Assembly (NCBI RefSeq): GCF_014205215.1
Contig: NZ_JACHNC010000001.1
Span: forward strand, 6,568,501 to 6,632,500
From: Actinoplanes lobatus
GTDB lineage: Bacteria > Actinomycetota > Actinomycetes > Mycobacteriales > Micromonosporaceae
Reading direction: 5' to 3'
DNA: 64,000 nt
Numbering within the stretch: position 1 is the stretch's first letter; every line of letters starts with the position of its first letter. The translations under genes and the position numbers were made by a program. Shown here piece after piece: positions 24,625 through 33,108 of the stretch. The notes beneath the pieces were generated by a model, which saw only the letters and a program-made list of their open reading frames with translations, had not been told where the DNA came from and searched no databases.

Positions 24625-26952
24625 TCAGGCAGGACTCTCGCCGGCGAGCGTCTCCAGGGCACGGGTCAGCTCGGCATGGGCCTCGACGGCGCCGGTGGCG
24701 TCCAGTGTGGGCAGCATTGCCCGGGCCTCGTTCTCGAGCCCGCTGGGCAGGCTGTCGGCGAGCATCTCCAGGGCACGGGTCAGGTTGGCGTGGGCCTCGG
24801 CGGGCTGCCCGAGCTCGGCCTGGGCCTTGCCCTGCAGGATGAGGACGAAGGCCACCAGGTCGTCATCGCGGTTCTCGATCAACGCCGGCAGCGCCTGTTC
24901 GACCGCCCGCAGCGTCTCCTCACGGCGCCCGGCGCGGTGGAAGGTCGACGCCACGCCGTACCTCGCGTGGGCCCGGACGGCGACGGCCGGCCGGGCGCCC
25001 ACCGGACGCCGGTCGAGCTCGGCCAGGGCCCGCCGGAACTCGCGGACCGCCTCGTCGGGGCGGTCCAGGTACTCCAGCGCGTGGCCGCCGCCGACCACGT
25101 GATCCACGTACAGGTCGTGGTCGCCGGCCCGGTCGGCCAGCTCGCACCCGGTCTGATGGGCCCACAGCGCGTCGTCCATCCGGCGAAGGTTCAGCCAGGC
25201 GATGCCGGCCGCACTGAGAGCGCGGGCCTGCTCCCGGAGGTCGCCGATCGACTGTGCGAGCCGGTATGCCTCCATCGCCGCCTCCGCGGCCTCCTCGTAG
25301 AGGCCCATCAGATACACCGCCGTCGAGGCGTAGAGGCTGGTGTGGAAGGCCAGCTGACGCCGGTCGGGCAGCGCGCCGGCCGCGGTGCGGGCCAGCCGGC
25401 GCACCTCCCACCAGCCGCGCCACCGCAGTGTCGACTCGGAGTACCAGTGGGTTGCCGCGGCGACGTCGGCGACGAGTTGGTTGCGGCCGTCGGCGGCGGC
25501 GGTACGCAACGCCGGAAGCCAGTTGTCGACCTCCGCCCGCAGCCAGGCGTCGGCCTCCTCCAGGGTGGCCAGGGGCGCCAGGCCGGCCCAGCCGTCGGGC
25601 AACCCGCCGTACTCGGGTTCGTACCACCGGCCGGCGACGACGGCGGTGTCCAGCAGCCAGGTGTTCATCCGTTCGGTGGTCTCCGCCCGGGTGCCGGCCG
25701 GTTCCTCGGCGCTCAGCCGCTCACCGGCATAGAGCCGGATCAGGTCGTGGAACCGGTAGCGGTGGGCGCCCTCCGTTTGCAGAAGTCCGACCTCGACCAG
25801 ATCCTCCAGGAGGTCCTCGGCGTCGGGCAGCGCGGCCTCGATGAGGACCGCCGCGAGCGGCGCCGCGAAATCGGTGGCCGGAATGTGGGCGAGGCGGCGG
25901 AACAGTTGGGCGGTCGCGGCGGGCAACTGGGCGTACGACAACGCGAACGCCGTCGCCACTCCGGTGTCGCCCGCCGACAGGACGGCCAGCCTGCGGCCGG
26001 CATCGGCGAGCCGTTCGATCAGCTGCCACACCGTCCATTGGGGGCGGCTGGCGAGGCGGGTTCCGGCGATCCGCAGGGCCAGCGGCAGGTGCCCGCACAG
26101 GTCGGTGACCTGGTCGACCAGCGGCGCCGTCTGAGGGTTCGCGGCCTGGATGGCGAGGGAACGGAGCAGTCCGGCGGACTCCTCCCGGGTGAGGGGCGGC
26201 AGGGCGATCCGCAGCACCCCTTCGAGGCCGCCGAGCGTACGCCGGCTGGTCACGATGATCAGGCATCTGCCACCCGCGGGTAGCAGCGGCCGGACCTGCG
26301 CCTCCGAACCGGCGTTGTCGAGCAGCAGCAGGCATCGCCGGTCATGCAGAATCCCACGCAGTTGTGCGCAGCGTTCGTCGTCGCTGTCGGCGACCTGGTC
26401 GGGCCGGACGCCGAGCGCACGCAGCAGGCGCAGCAGGGCGTCTCCGCTGGTCAGTGGCGTGGCGTCGACCCCGCGAAGGTCGACGTGCAGACAGCCGTCG
26501 GGGAAATCGGCACGCAGTTCGTTCGCGGCCCGGACGGCCAGCGCGGTCTTGCCCAGCCCCGGCTGCCCGTGCACGACGACGACCGGCGGCAGACCGTCGC
26601 CGTCGACGGCCTGCCTCGCGGCGTGCCGGACGATCTCGATCTCGGCCTGCCGGCCGACGAAGTCCGTGACGCCGCGAGGCGGCTCGCCCAGCCGGGGGCG
26701 GCCGGCCGGGCTCGGGAAACGGGCCTGCTTCGCCGCGGCCGTGAGGCCGGCCCCGGCCTTGTCGTCGAGGCCCAACCCGCCGACGAGAGCGGCAAGGGTA
26801 CGGGCCTGCGGTGCGCGACTGTGCCCACGTTCCATGTCGGAGATGGCCCTGGCGCTGACGCCGGATCGCTCGGCCAGCTGCTCGATGGTCAGGCCGGCTG
26901 CCCGGCGCAAGGTTCGAAGGCGGTCGTTGAACGGGGACGTCTGGCCCGGCAC
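24625..26952 (-). CDS. XRE-NB-ARC-TPR regulator (STAND protein)
   Basis: 775 residues. Residues 8-65 are a Cro/CI helix-turn-helix (FNDRLRTLRRAAGLTIEQLA, SARAISDMERG). The NB-ARC ATPase spans about 95-400, with Walker A GQPGLGKT at 129-136 and CLLLLDNAG and LIIVTSRR as later motifs. The C-terminal 350 residues are TPR-like helices (DEAVREFRRALAELDR). STAND proteins of this kind are signal-responsive switches common in actinomycetes; ligand and targets are unknown. GTG start. It is 43 bases downstream of the alpha/beta hydrolase gene and is probably co-transcribed with it and with the permease. Confidence 0.9.
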   Translation of the reverse strand: MPGQTSPFNDRLRTLRRAAGLTIEQLAERSGVSARAISDMERGHSRAPQARTLAALVGGLGLDDKAGAGLTAAAKQARFPSPAGRPRLGEPPRGVTDFVGRQAEIEIVRHAARQAVDGDGLPPVVVVHGQPGLGKTALAVRAANELRADFPDGCLHVDLRGVDATPLTSGDALLRLLRALGVRPDQVADSDDERCAQLRGILHDRRCLLLLDNAGSEAQVRPLLPAGGRCLIIVTSRRTLGGLEGVLRIALPPLTREESAGLLRSLAIQAANPQTAPLVDQVTDLCGHLPLALRIAGTRLASRPQWTVWQLIERLADAGRRLAVLSAGDTGVATAFALSYAQLPAATAQLFRRLAHIPATDFAAPLAAVLIEAALPDAEDLLEDLVEVGLLQTEGAHRYRFHDLIRLYAGERLSAEEPAGTRAETTERMNTWLLDTAVVAGRWYEPEYGGLPDGWAGLAPLATLEEADAWLRAEVDNWLPALRTAAADGRNQLVADVAAATHWYSESTLRWRGWWEVRRLARTAAGALPDRRQLAFHTSLYASTAVYLMGLYEEAAEAAMEAYRLAQSIGDLREQARALSAAGIAWLNLRRMDDALWAHQTGCELADRAGDHDLYVDHVVGGGHALEYLDRPDEAVREFRRALAELDRRPVGARPAVAVRAHARYGVASTFHRAGRREETLRAVEQALPALIENRDDDLVAFVLILQGKAQAELGQPAEAHANLTRALEMLADSLPSGLENEARAMLPTLDATGAVEAHAELTRALETLAGESPA

Positions 26953-26995
26953 CCCGTCATGATAGATCGGCCAGGCCTCAATGGACGGCGGCGCA

Positions 26996-27778
26996 TCAGC
27001 GTGCCGCCCGCTTGATGAGATCGACCGTCGCGGCGGGCTGCGACATCATCGCGACGTGCGATGCGGCGACCTCGGTGACCCGCGACCCGGCGCGCTGCGC
27101 CATGAACCGTTGCGCCGCAACCGGAATCACATGGTCGTCACGGGCGGCGAGATACCAGGACGGGATCGTCCGCCACGCCGGAACACCGGACGGCTCCTCG
27201 AACGTGCTCGCGTTCAGCGGCCGCTGACCCGCCCACATCAGGGACGCCGTCGCCCTCGGCAGGTCGCCCGCGAACGTGTCCCGGAAGAACGCCTTCTTGA
27301 TGTACGCGTCCGCGCCCGCCGGGTGCGGACGGAAGTCGAGCGCCTCCGGGGTGACCCTGCTGCCCGGGAAGCGGTACTGCAGATCCGGGAGGGTGTCGCC
27401 CTCGTCGGGAACGAACGCCGCCACGTAGACCAGCGCCTTCACGTTGGCGTTGCCGGTCGCGGCGTTCGAGATGACCATGCCACCGTACGAGTGCGCGACG
27501 AGAACGAGCGGGCCGCTGAGGGTGGCGAGGATGCTGGCCAGGTAGGCGGCGTCGGCGGCGATGCCACGCAACGGGTTCGGCGGGGCGATCACCGGAAAGC
27601 CGGCATGGGCCAGCCCGGTGGCCACCTCGTACCAGCCGGAGGCGTCGGCGAACGCGCCGTGCACGAGCACCACCGTCGGTTCGGATCGATGGTGTGCCGG
27701 CGCCGCGGGTTCCGCGAGCACGGCGCCGGTGGCGGCGGCGGTGGTTCCGGCCAGCAAGGTTCGGCGGGTAATCCTCAT
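26996..27778 (-). CDS. Tat-exported alpha/beta hydrolase
   Basis: 260 residues. The N-terminus MRITRRTLLAGTTAAATGAV is a twin-arginine signal with cleavage near AEP/APA. The catalytic domain has VVLVHGAFADASGWYE (oxyanion region), nucleophile Ser in VAHSYGG, Asp in AARDDHVIP and His in AASHVAM. It is a close paralogue of the non-exported hydrolase at 40167-40877: VLVHGAFAD and NPLRG are shared nearly word for word. This pair belongs to the small esterase/hydroxynitrile-lyase-like group; the substrate is unknown. It heads the minus-strand series with the NB-ARC regulator. The promoter gap to the divergent 2TM gene carries an AGTGAA/TTCACT dyad. Confidence 0.88.
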   Translation of the reverse strand: MRITRRTLLAGTTAAATGAVLAEPAAPAHHRSEPTVVLVHGAFADASGWYEVATGLAHAGFPVIAPPNPLRGIAADAAYLASILATLSGPLVLVAHSYGGMVISNAATGNANVKALVYVAAFVPDEGDTLPDLQYRFPGSRVTPEALDFRPHPAGADAYIKKAFFRDTFAGDLPRATASLMWAGQRPLNASTFEEPSGVPAWRTIPSWYLAARDDHVIPVAAQRFMAQRAGSRVTEVAASHVAMMSQPAATVDLIKRAAR

Positions 27779-27843
27779 CTTCGTGTCCTCGGGTTCGTCT
27801 GCGGCAGTGTGCGGCTGAACCTAGGGACGGGCACTCGACGAAC

Positions 27844-27862
27844 AGTGAACGGTCGATTCACT
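27844..27862. promoter_or_regulatory. Dyad in the divergent hydrolase/2TM promoter
   Basis: AGTGAA-N7-TTCACT, a perfect 6-bp-arm dyad in the 116-base gap between divergent genes. Read on the minus strand it contains GTTCACTGTTC and, further on, TAGGTT, which could be a -10 element for the hydrolase gene. Confidence 0.35.
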
Positions 27863-27894
27863 CGCCGGGAAGTCGGTCCTCCTAGCGTGCCGGC

Positions 27895-28101
27895 ATGACT
27901 TCTTCGACGAGCGAGGCGGCCCGGAAATGGGGCCTACGGATTCACGTGCTCTGCTACGTGGTCTTCAATGCGGTGCAGGTGATGGTGTGGTGGATCTTCG
28001 ACTCCAGCAACCACTTCTGGCCCATCTGGTCGATCGTGGCCTGGGGAATCGGGTTGATGTTCCACATCTGGGGCGTCTCCAGACCGGCCCGGGTCGGTTG
28101 A
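27895..28101 (+). CDS. Small 2TM-domain membrane protein
   Basis: 68 residues. A short basic N-terminus is followed by two membrane spans (IHVLCYVVFNAVQVMVWW and FWPIWSIVAWGIGLMFHIWG) joined by a short Trp-rich loop. This is the 2TM domain pattern found alone or on histidine kinases and adenylate cyclases. Function unknown. The upstream CTCCTAGCGTGCCGGC offers no clear ribosome binding site. Divergent from the Tat hydrolase. Confidence 0.75.
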   Translation: MTSSTSEAARKWGLRIHVLCYVVFNAVQVMVWWIFDSSNHFWPIWSIVAWGIGLMFHIWGVSRPARVG

Positions 28102-28252
28102 CGCCGTGTCGTTCATGCTGGAGCTCGACCTTGCACCGGCGCTGGTCCACCGTTGACGTCGACCCTTGCTCGAACCGGGGCGGCCGATCAAGTGCGGGCT
28201 GGATGATCCGGCCCGGGCCGAGCTGAGTGCCTGGCTGTGGCACATTGACCCC

Positions 28253-28810
28253 ATGATCAATGGGATGGGCCGCTTGGCGTTCGTCGTGGCGTTGGCGGCA
28301 GTGAGCACCGGCGGTTGCAGCGATGGGTCCGGCTCCGCTGTCGCCGCGACGGAACCGGCCACCGGCCTCACGGCCTCTGCGACGGAACCGCGCATCGGTG
28401 CCGAGTACGTCGCCTTGGAGGGCACCGTTCGGACCGTGCAGATGTGGTCCTGGCAGCGTCTTTCCACGAGCCTGGACAAGGCGGACCGGGCCGGCAGTGT
28501 GCCCGCTGGGCTGTGGGACGAGGCTGTGACCGATGGGATCAGGGTCGCTGGGAACAACCATGCGGGCTGTGCGGACGCCGAACTGTCACGCAAAGAAGGC
28601 GATCGGGTCGAGGTGAAGGTGACCGACTGCACGGTCGCGAGCGGGGCAGTGATCTCGGCGGTCGGGTGCGTGGTGCTGGCCCCGCCGTCCGGAACCGCGC
28701 AGGCGGCATTGGAACAGTCCTTCCAGAACGCCGGCGGGTCGGGGATGCGGTTCGTGGGGTCGCCCGCTCAGGCCACCGCGGGCACCTGGTATGTCGGTGC
28801 CTGCGACTGA
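28253..28810 (+). CDS. Putative lipoprotein, hypothetical
   Basis: About 185 residues. The N-terminus GRLAFVVALAAVSTGGCSDG is a lipoprotein signal with lipobox STGGC, so the mature protein should be anchored to the outer face of the membrane. Four further Cys in the mature part (NHAGCADAE, VTDCTVA, VGCVVLA, VGACD) suggest two disulfides. I do not recognise the family. No good ribosome binding site is seen; the ATG at 28253 or the in-frame ATG at 28265 could serve. Confidence 0.7.
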   Translation: MINGMGRLAFVVALAAVSTGGCSDGSGSAVAATEPATGLTASATEPRIGAEYVALEGTVRTVQMWSWQRLSTSLDKADRAGSVPAGLWDEAVTDGIRVAGNNHAGCADAELSRKEGDRVEVKVTDCTVASGAVISAVGCVVLAPPSGTAQAALEQSFQNAGGSGMRFVGSPAQATAGTWYVGACD

Positions 28811-28817
28811 GCTTGTG

Positions 28818-29760
28818 CTTTAACCCGTGCGGCGGGGTTTGGTGCCCTTCTTGAGGTGGGCCGGTCGTTGATGCGCCTGGCCGGTGACCAGCATGAGTCC
28901 CACGTCGTGACGGGTCGCGGTGTGTCGGTTGCGGGAGCCGGGCGGTCGTCCAGGACCGGGTCGACTCGGTTTCGGTGCACGCGTTGGCGAGGTGCTGGTC
29001 GCGCGGAGGTTTCTCAACCCCCGCCGCACCTGGGCCGCTCCGGCGCCGTCGGGCGTTCCCATGGCTGGCGCAGATCCTGCGCGAGCGGCCGGGCCAGGCG
29101 CAGCTGAGTATGCGCGGCCGGCGTGGCGTCGACCGTGGACCACCACAGCCATGCCAGCTTCGGCTCGCCCCGGTTCGGCAGGTGCTCGACGGTGACCCGC
29201 CGGGCAGCAGATCGTCGTGGCCGACCCACGCCGCCTGGCGGGTCAACCGTGGGTGCAGCCGGTACCACGCTTGGGCCCGTGCTTGGCCGTTGAGGCGGGT
29301 GTCGGTGACCGTGACAGCCTGCTCGACACCCCAGGCGTCGGCGTGCCTGGCCGGCCGCCCAGCGGCTGGTAGACGCGCGGCGGCGTCGGGCGGCGCAGCA
29401 CCCGGTCGGAACGCATCCGGCCCAAGACTTCGACCGGCAGGTCACGCAGTAACCAGGCGATGCCCGGGGCCTCGTAGCCGGCGTCCAGCACGATCAGGAT
29501 GTCGCGGTCTCCGGCTTCCACTGGCCGGCCTCTGTGAGGCGGGTCGAGGAACTGCCGGATCTGCGCGCACGTGATCGTGGTGACGTCCGCGCCGGCGGCC
29601 TTAGGTGTGGCAGAACGAGCGCTGCGGACTACACGCGTCGTCGGGACGCAGCCACGGCGAGATGTCCACGGCGAGCACCAAACGGCCGCCCGCTGCCCGC
29701 AGCAACGGCGAGCCGGCCACCTTCGGCGCAGCGCGTCTACCTCTATGCGACCGTCATCGC
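28818..29760 (-). pseudogene. Wrecked transposase (NF041680-like), frameshifted and truncated
   Basis: On the minus strand the translation shows pieces of one transposase in shifting frames: LVLAVDISPWLRPDDACS near 29680, RDILIVLDAGYEAPGIAW and LLRDLPVEVLGRMRSDRV near 29460-29400, and RPGPGRPPGSRNRHTATR near 28930, the C-terminal Arg/Pro-rich segment. Order and spacing match an intact family member, but several frameshifts separate the blocks and about the first 150 residues are missing. No terminal repeats are recognisable. This is an old, dead insertion. Confidence 0.75.
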
Positions 29761-29962
29761 ATGACGCTCAGTTACCGAAGTCGGCTCGGAGGCGGACCTG
29801 ACGAGTACACGAATCTGCCGAGATGAGGGCGTTCGATCATGCAGGCCTGTGAATGCGAGGCGTGATTGCTGTGGTAATCCTCCGGGTGGTCCTCCGTGCG
29901 AGGATCGCTGTAGTTTCCACGTCCTTCACCCAAGCCAGATCGACGGCCAAGGGAGCGCCCGC

Positions 29963-30292
29963 ATGTGGCAAACGCTGATGATCAGCCTGCTCGCCGGTGT
30001 CCTCGGCGGCAACGGCCTGCCCCATTTCATCCGGGGCATCACGCGGCGCCGTTACCCCTGCGCCCTTGGCAACGGCCCGATTCCGAACCTCATCGCCGGA
30101 TGGACGGCACTGGTTCTCGCCATGGTCCTCCTTCAATGGGCCGACTACGTACGGCATCCCTGGCCCGCATTTGCCGCCGTTGCCGCCGGAGTGCTGTTGA
30201 TCGGTCTGTTCCATGCTGGACCGGGTGCCTTCGGCCGGCGCGACGAGACCTCAGGTCGCGTGGAAGCCGGCGCAGGGCCACAGGCTGGTTGA
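29963..30292 (+). CDS. Small membrane protein, hypothetical
   Basis: 109 residues with three hydrophobic segments: MWQTLMISLLAGVLGGNGLP, IAGWTALVLAMVLLQW and AFAAVAAGVLLIGLFH. The GNGLPHF-RGI motif in the first loop is the most conserved-looking part. GGGAGCG precedes the ATG. An integral membrane protein of unknown function, lying in an accessory region between a dead transposase and small orphan genes. Confidence 0.7.
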   Translation: MWQTLMISLLAGVLGGNGLPHFIRGITRRRYPCALGNGPIPNLIAGWTALVLAMVLLQWADYVRHPWPAFAAVAAGVLLIGLFHAGPGAFGRRDETSGRVEAGAGPQAG

Positions 30293-30483
30293 TCCTCCGC
30301 GTCCTCATCGGCCGCCGTCCGCTCGCTGCGTAACGTTGCATCTGATGGTGCAGTCTGAGTGCACGGTCGCACCGAAAGAGTGCATCCGGTCGAACGTCGC
30401 GGAGTCTCACTCAGGGCGAGGACAGTGACGTCGTCCCCGGCGGCCCGCCGGTGGGGGTGCATGATCATACGGAAAGGGAACCC

Positions 30484-30732
30484 GTGGACCGCGTTGTCGA
30501 GGCGCTGTTATCAGCCGTGGCTGTGCTGGAGGACTTCCTCCAGCACTACTCACACGAACATCTGGCGATCAACGCGCTGGAGGAGATTGCTGACAAGCTT
30601 GGCGACATGGATTCCGACGAACGCAGGAGGTCCGACGATGCGATCGCGCGTATCGCGGCCGCGCGTGATCGAGAGACGCCAAACAGCGGCGACTGGGTTC
30701 GAGAGGTCCCAGGAAAATTAGGGCTCACATAG
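30484..30732 (+). CDS. Small helical protein, hypothetical (82 aa)
   Basis: 82 residues, soluble and mostly helical, with acidic and amphipathic runs (VVEALLSAVAVLEDFLQ, EIADKLGDMDSDERRRS). GTG start with GGAAAGGGAA upstream; the frame is open 11 codons further, but the binding site fixes this start. No motif recognised. Located in the accessory patch, alone on its strand. Confidence 0.55.
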   Translation: MDRVVEALLSAVAVLEDFLQHYSHEHLAINALEEIADKLGDMDSDERRRSDDAIARIAAARDRETPNSGDWVREVPGKLGLT

Positions 30733-30793
30733 TCAGGTTGCGGGACAAGGACGAGGCATCCTCATTTGCCGCGTAGTGCGCGGCATGCAAGGT

Positions 30794-31123
30794 CTACGCC
30801 TGCGTCCCCGCCACGTCGCCCGGGTGGGGCGGATCGAATATCAGAGTCAGCGAGCTCTCGTAAGCGGCAGAGTTGCCCTGGACTCCGGGCTGGTCGGGCG
30901 GCTCACTGCCACCCATCCAGACCTTCACAGCCCGATAGGCAAACCCGTCCTGGCTCGCCGCCTCGGCGCGGAATGAAACATGCTGCCCTCGCGCCAATTC
31001 ACGATATCCATCAATGGCGATGGCGGAGAAGTGCACCCAGCAACCGCCCGGCACATCTGGGCCGTCAATGACGCCCCAACCTTCGTCGGCGTCGAAGGTG
31101 CGCACTAAACCAACGCTTGTCAT
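30794..31123 (-). CDS. Cold-shock-domain-like protein
   Basis: 109 residues. Residues 3-70 match a cold-shock OB fold: GLVRTFDADEGWGVIDGP resembles the canonical GTVKWFNAEKGFGFI, CWVHFSAI matches VFVHFSAI, and GQHVSFRAE and YRAVKV close the barrel. The RNP1 aromatic positions are partly changed (GWGVI for GFGFI), so RNA binding may be altered. A 40-residue C-terminal extension is not part of the domain. Probably binds single-stranded RNA or DNA. The 65-bp direct repeat starts about 60 bases upstream of this gene. Confidence 0.78.
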   Translation of the reverse strand: MTSVGLVRTFDADEGWGVIDGPDVPGGCWVHFSAIAIDGYRELARGQHVSFRAEAASQDGFAYRAVKVWMGGSEPPDQPGVQGNSAAYESSLTLIFDPPHPGDVAGTQA

Positions 31124-31183
31124 CAGCTCAGTCTGTATGACAGCCGTCGACGTTCTTCGCCGGGCCTGCATCCTCATCTGGTA

Positions 31184-31248
31184 GCCGCGAGTCGCTCGCC
31201 ACGGACCGTCACGGCCGCCCGGCGTCGGCCGACGCGCGCTCGTGCCGA
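31184..31248. repeat. 65-bp direct repeat, copy 1
   Basis: Begins GCCGCGAGTCGCTCGCC and ends CGCGCTCGTGCCGA. It matches 32372-32436 with a single C/T difference. Both copies lie just upstream of a minus-strand gene (the cold-shock-like gene here, the deazaflavin-type reductase gene at copy 2), so they may be a mobile promoter/leader piece or traces of recombination. Confidence 0.9.
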
Positions 31249-31532
31249 TGAGCGCTCACGTGACTATGCCGATCCCGGCTGTCCAGCGGGGCCCAGGTAA
31301 GCCCGGCTCACGCAGCCCGTCAATTCACGGGTCGCCAGGACGGCCGCCGTGGTCCGAACCTGCGCCGCGATGCCCCGGGGGCTACGGCTTGCGCGGAGGC
31401 GGGCCGCAGCGACTGGCACATCTGGTCCCTGAACTGGGAAAACGCGGTTCCCATTCTGCCACGTATGGTCCACCCGAAGCGCGTACCTATGCGCGGCCTG
31501 CCACGGTGGTAAGTCCGCTGAGTCGAGCCGGC
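31249..31532. other. Region between repeat and next gene, no gene seen
   Basis: About 285 bases following the first repeat copy. Short frames exist on both strands but none has a binding site, a family resemblance or typical codon use. Confidence 0.4.
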
Positions 31533-31652
31533 GTGACGACACGCGACAGGTACGAGGTCGTGCTCCTGGATGGAGGCCCGGTGCGGCTGAAGATCCAGGT
31601 CGATCGGGAGTCGGCGACAGTGCTCGATCGGCTGGGCGGGCAACTGATCTAG
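31533..31652 (+). CDS. Possible small protein (39 aa)
   Basis: A GTG-initiated frame reading MTTRDRYEVVLLDGGPVR and then KIQVDRESATVLDRLGG has protein-like composition and actinomycete codon use, but no good ribosome binding site. It converges with the reductase gene. It could be a real mini-protein or the tail of a lost gene. Confidence 0.3.
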   Translation: MTTRDRYEVVLLDGGPVRLKIQVDRESATVLDRLGGQLI

Positions 31653-31706
31653 CCGAAAGTAGTGCGGTCGAGGACCCGCGTCTCTTCGCCGCATCTGCTG
31701 CGCCGT

Positions 31707-32219
31707 TCATGGGTGCGACTCCGGCTCGACGGTCCGCTGAGAGTGGGAGAACGCGACCATCGGCATCCTCGTCATCATCACAACGCGACCATCATCGGTT
31801 CCGTCGTAGCTGTTGCCCATCGAGGCGAGCAGTCGCCGCGCTGTCCGCGGATGCAGTTCCTCGTAGCGAGCAAACCTCTGGGCCGCCTCCCGCGTATCCA
31901 GTATGCGCTGGTGGGGTCGCCAACGCCGGTTGCAGACCTGCACCTGTTGGGCCGGCTGTTCAGCGATGTTGCGATACCAGTCTGCAAACAGGCCCGTACC
32001 CGAGCAGACGATGTACTCGCCTGTCTCCTGATCGTGCTCGACGACCTCGACCGGTGTACGGAACACGCGCCCGGAGATGCGGCCACGGTGGGTCAGGAGG
32101 AGAATTCGCTGCCCCATCAAGAATCCGAGCCGGGCGCGGTAGAGGTAGACGGGGAGGCGGAGCAGTCGCCTCCACATCCCGGTCGGCTTCTGACGGAAGT
32201 TCCAGTTCTTCAAGCTCAT
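31707..32219 (-). CDS. Deazaflavin (F420)-dependent nitroreductase-family protein
   Basis: 170 residues. The split-barrel family is shown by LLTHRGRISGRVFRTPVEVV (the strand pair that holds the phosphate tail of the cofactor), EYIVCSGTG and WYRNIAEQPAQQVQV. Related enzymes reduce nitroaromatics, quinones or unsaturated ketones with F420H2, a cofactor that actinomycetes make. GAGGAC lies upstream of the ATG (MSLKNWNF). The second copy of the 65-bp repeat is about 150 bases upstream. Confidence 0.85.
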   Translation of the reverse strand: MSLKNWNFRQKPTGMWRRLLRLPVYLYRARLGFLMGQRILLLTHRGRISGRVFRTPVEVVEHDQETGEYIVCSGTGLFADWYRNIAEQPAQQVQVCNRRWRPHQRILDTREAAQRFARYEELHPRTARRLLASMGNSYDGTDDGRVVMMTRMPMVAFSHSQRTVEPESHP

Positions 32220-32371
32220 CTGACAGTCCTCGATCGAACGGGTCAGCTTCAAGACACGACGCCCATTCAAGCGCCACACGCAACGAGTGGTCCAGATGCC
32301 CGCCCCTGGTTCGGACCGATTATGTCCGTTGCGGCCCGTGCGTCGATTCGCCGCGATGGTCGTTTGGATCT

Positions 32372-32436
32372 GCCGCGAGTCGCTCGCCACGGACCGTCAC
32401 GGCCGCCCGGCGTCGGCCGATGCGCGCTCGTGCCGA
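32372..32436. repeat. 65-bp direct repeat, copy 2
   Basis: Second copy of the 31184-31248 repeat, 1188 bp apart, same orientation, one mismatch. The segment between the copies holds the small 39-aa frame and the reductase gene. Confidence 0.9.
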
Positions 32437-32496
32437 GTTGAGGACGCTCTCGTTGCGTCCTGGTACTTCATTTCGCCATGGGTTACGGTCCATGTC

Positions 32497-32955
32497 GTGG
32501 AGGCGTCCGCCAATTTCAGCCAACAGACTCGTGCAATCTTGGAAGTGGTTGGCTGGCGACCGGGTCGCGTTGTCAGCACGACGCGCTGGGAGGTTGAACT
32601 AGCCGGAGATGGCTTCCCCGCTCTGCATCCGGTCGCTCGTCGATTCCTCGCCGAGTTCGGAGGGCTTGCAGTTCCGCATGGTGGTCCGGGCGTCACATGC
32701 GCACGTGAGCCTGTCAGCTTCACCCCGACCGACTGCTCGGGCGAGGCTGACAGATTCATCGCATGGAGTGAGCGCGTCGGCCGCGTTATCGCCCCGATAG
32801 GAGAAGTAGCCGGCGACACCTGCGGGATGGCCTGGTTAGGCATCGACGAACACGAAGAGGTCTATCTCGTCGTGAACCGTCTGGCTTCCTTCGGCCGTCT
32901 GCCCGTAGCCATGGACCACCTCGTGCTCGGTTATATGCCTGACGAGATCGACTAG
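32497..32955 (+). CDS. SUKH-3-like (immunity-type) protein
   Basis: About 152 residues. FSQQTRAILEVVGWRPGR at the start, ALHPVARRFLAEFGGL, and the C-terminal IGEVAGDTCGMAWLGIDE followed by EEVYLVV are the SUKH-3 pattern of polymorphic-toxin immunity proteins. No toxin gene is next to it, so it is an orphan immunity protein, as is often seen in arrays acquired for defence against neighbours. The start is uncertain: the GTG before EASANFSQ is preferred, but no good binding site is present. Confidence 0.7.
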   Translation: MEASANFSQQTRAILEVVGWRPGRVVSTTRWEVELAGDGFPALHPVARRFLAEFGGLAVPHGGPGVTCAREPVSFTPTDCSGEADRFIAWSERVGRVIAPIGEVAGDTCGMAWLGIDEHEEVYLVVNRLASFGRLPVAMDHLVLGYMPDEID

Positions 32956-33108
32956 CGCTTCTCGGGTAATTCGTCGCCTGCCGCACATGTAGGTACAGCA
33001 TGACAGAACGGGTTACTCAATTGCCGCTGTCATCGCGTGTCCATCGACGTGACTGGCTGTGAGGTGCCCGGCGCTTCGGGGCGCTCCCGCCTCGATTCCT
33101 TGGCGGGC

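Noticed and set aside
28818..29760. Functional transposon in the second insertion region
   Set aside because: Transposase blocks lie in different frames, the N-terminal third is missing and no terminal repeats are seen, so it is dead.
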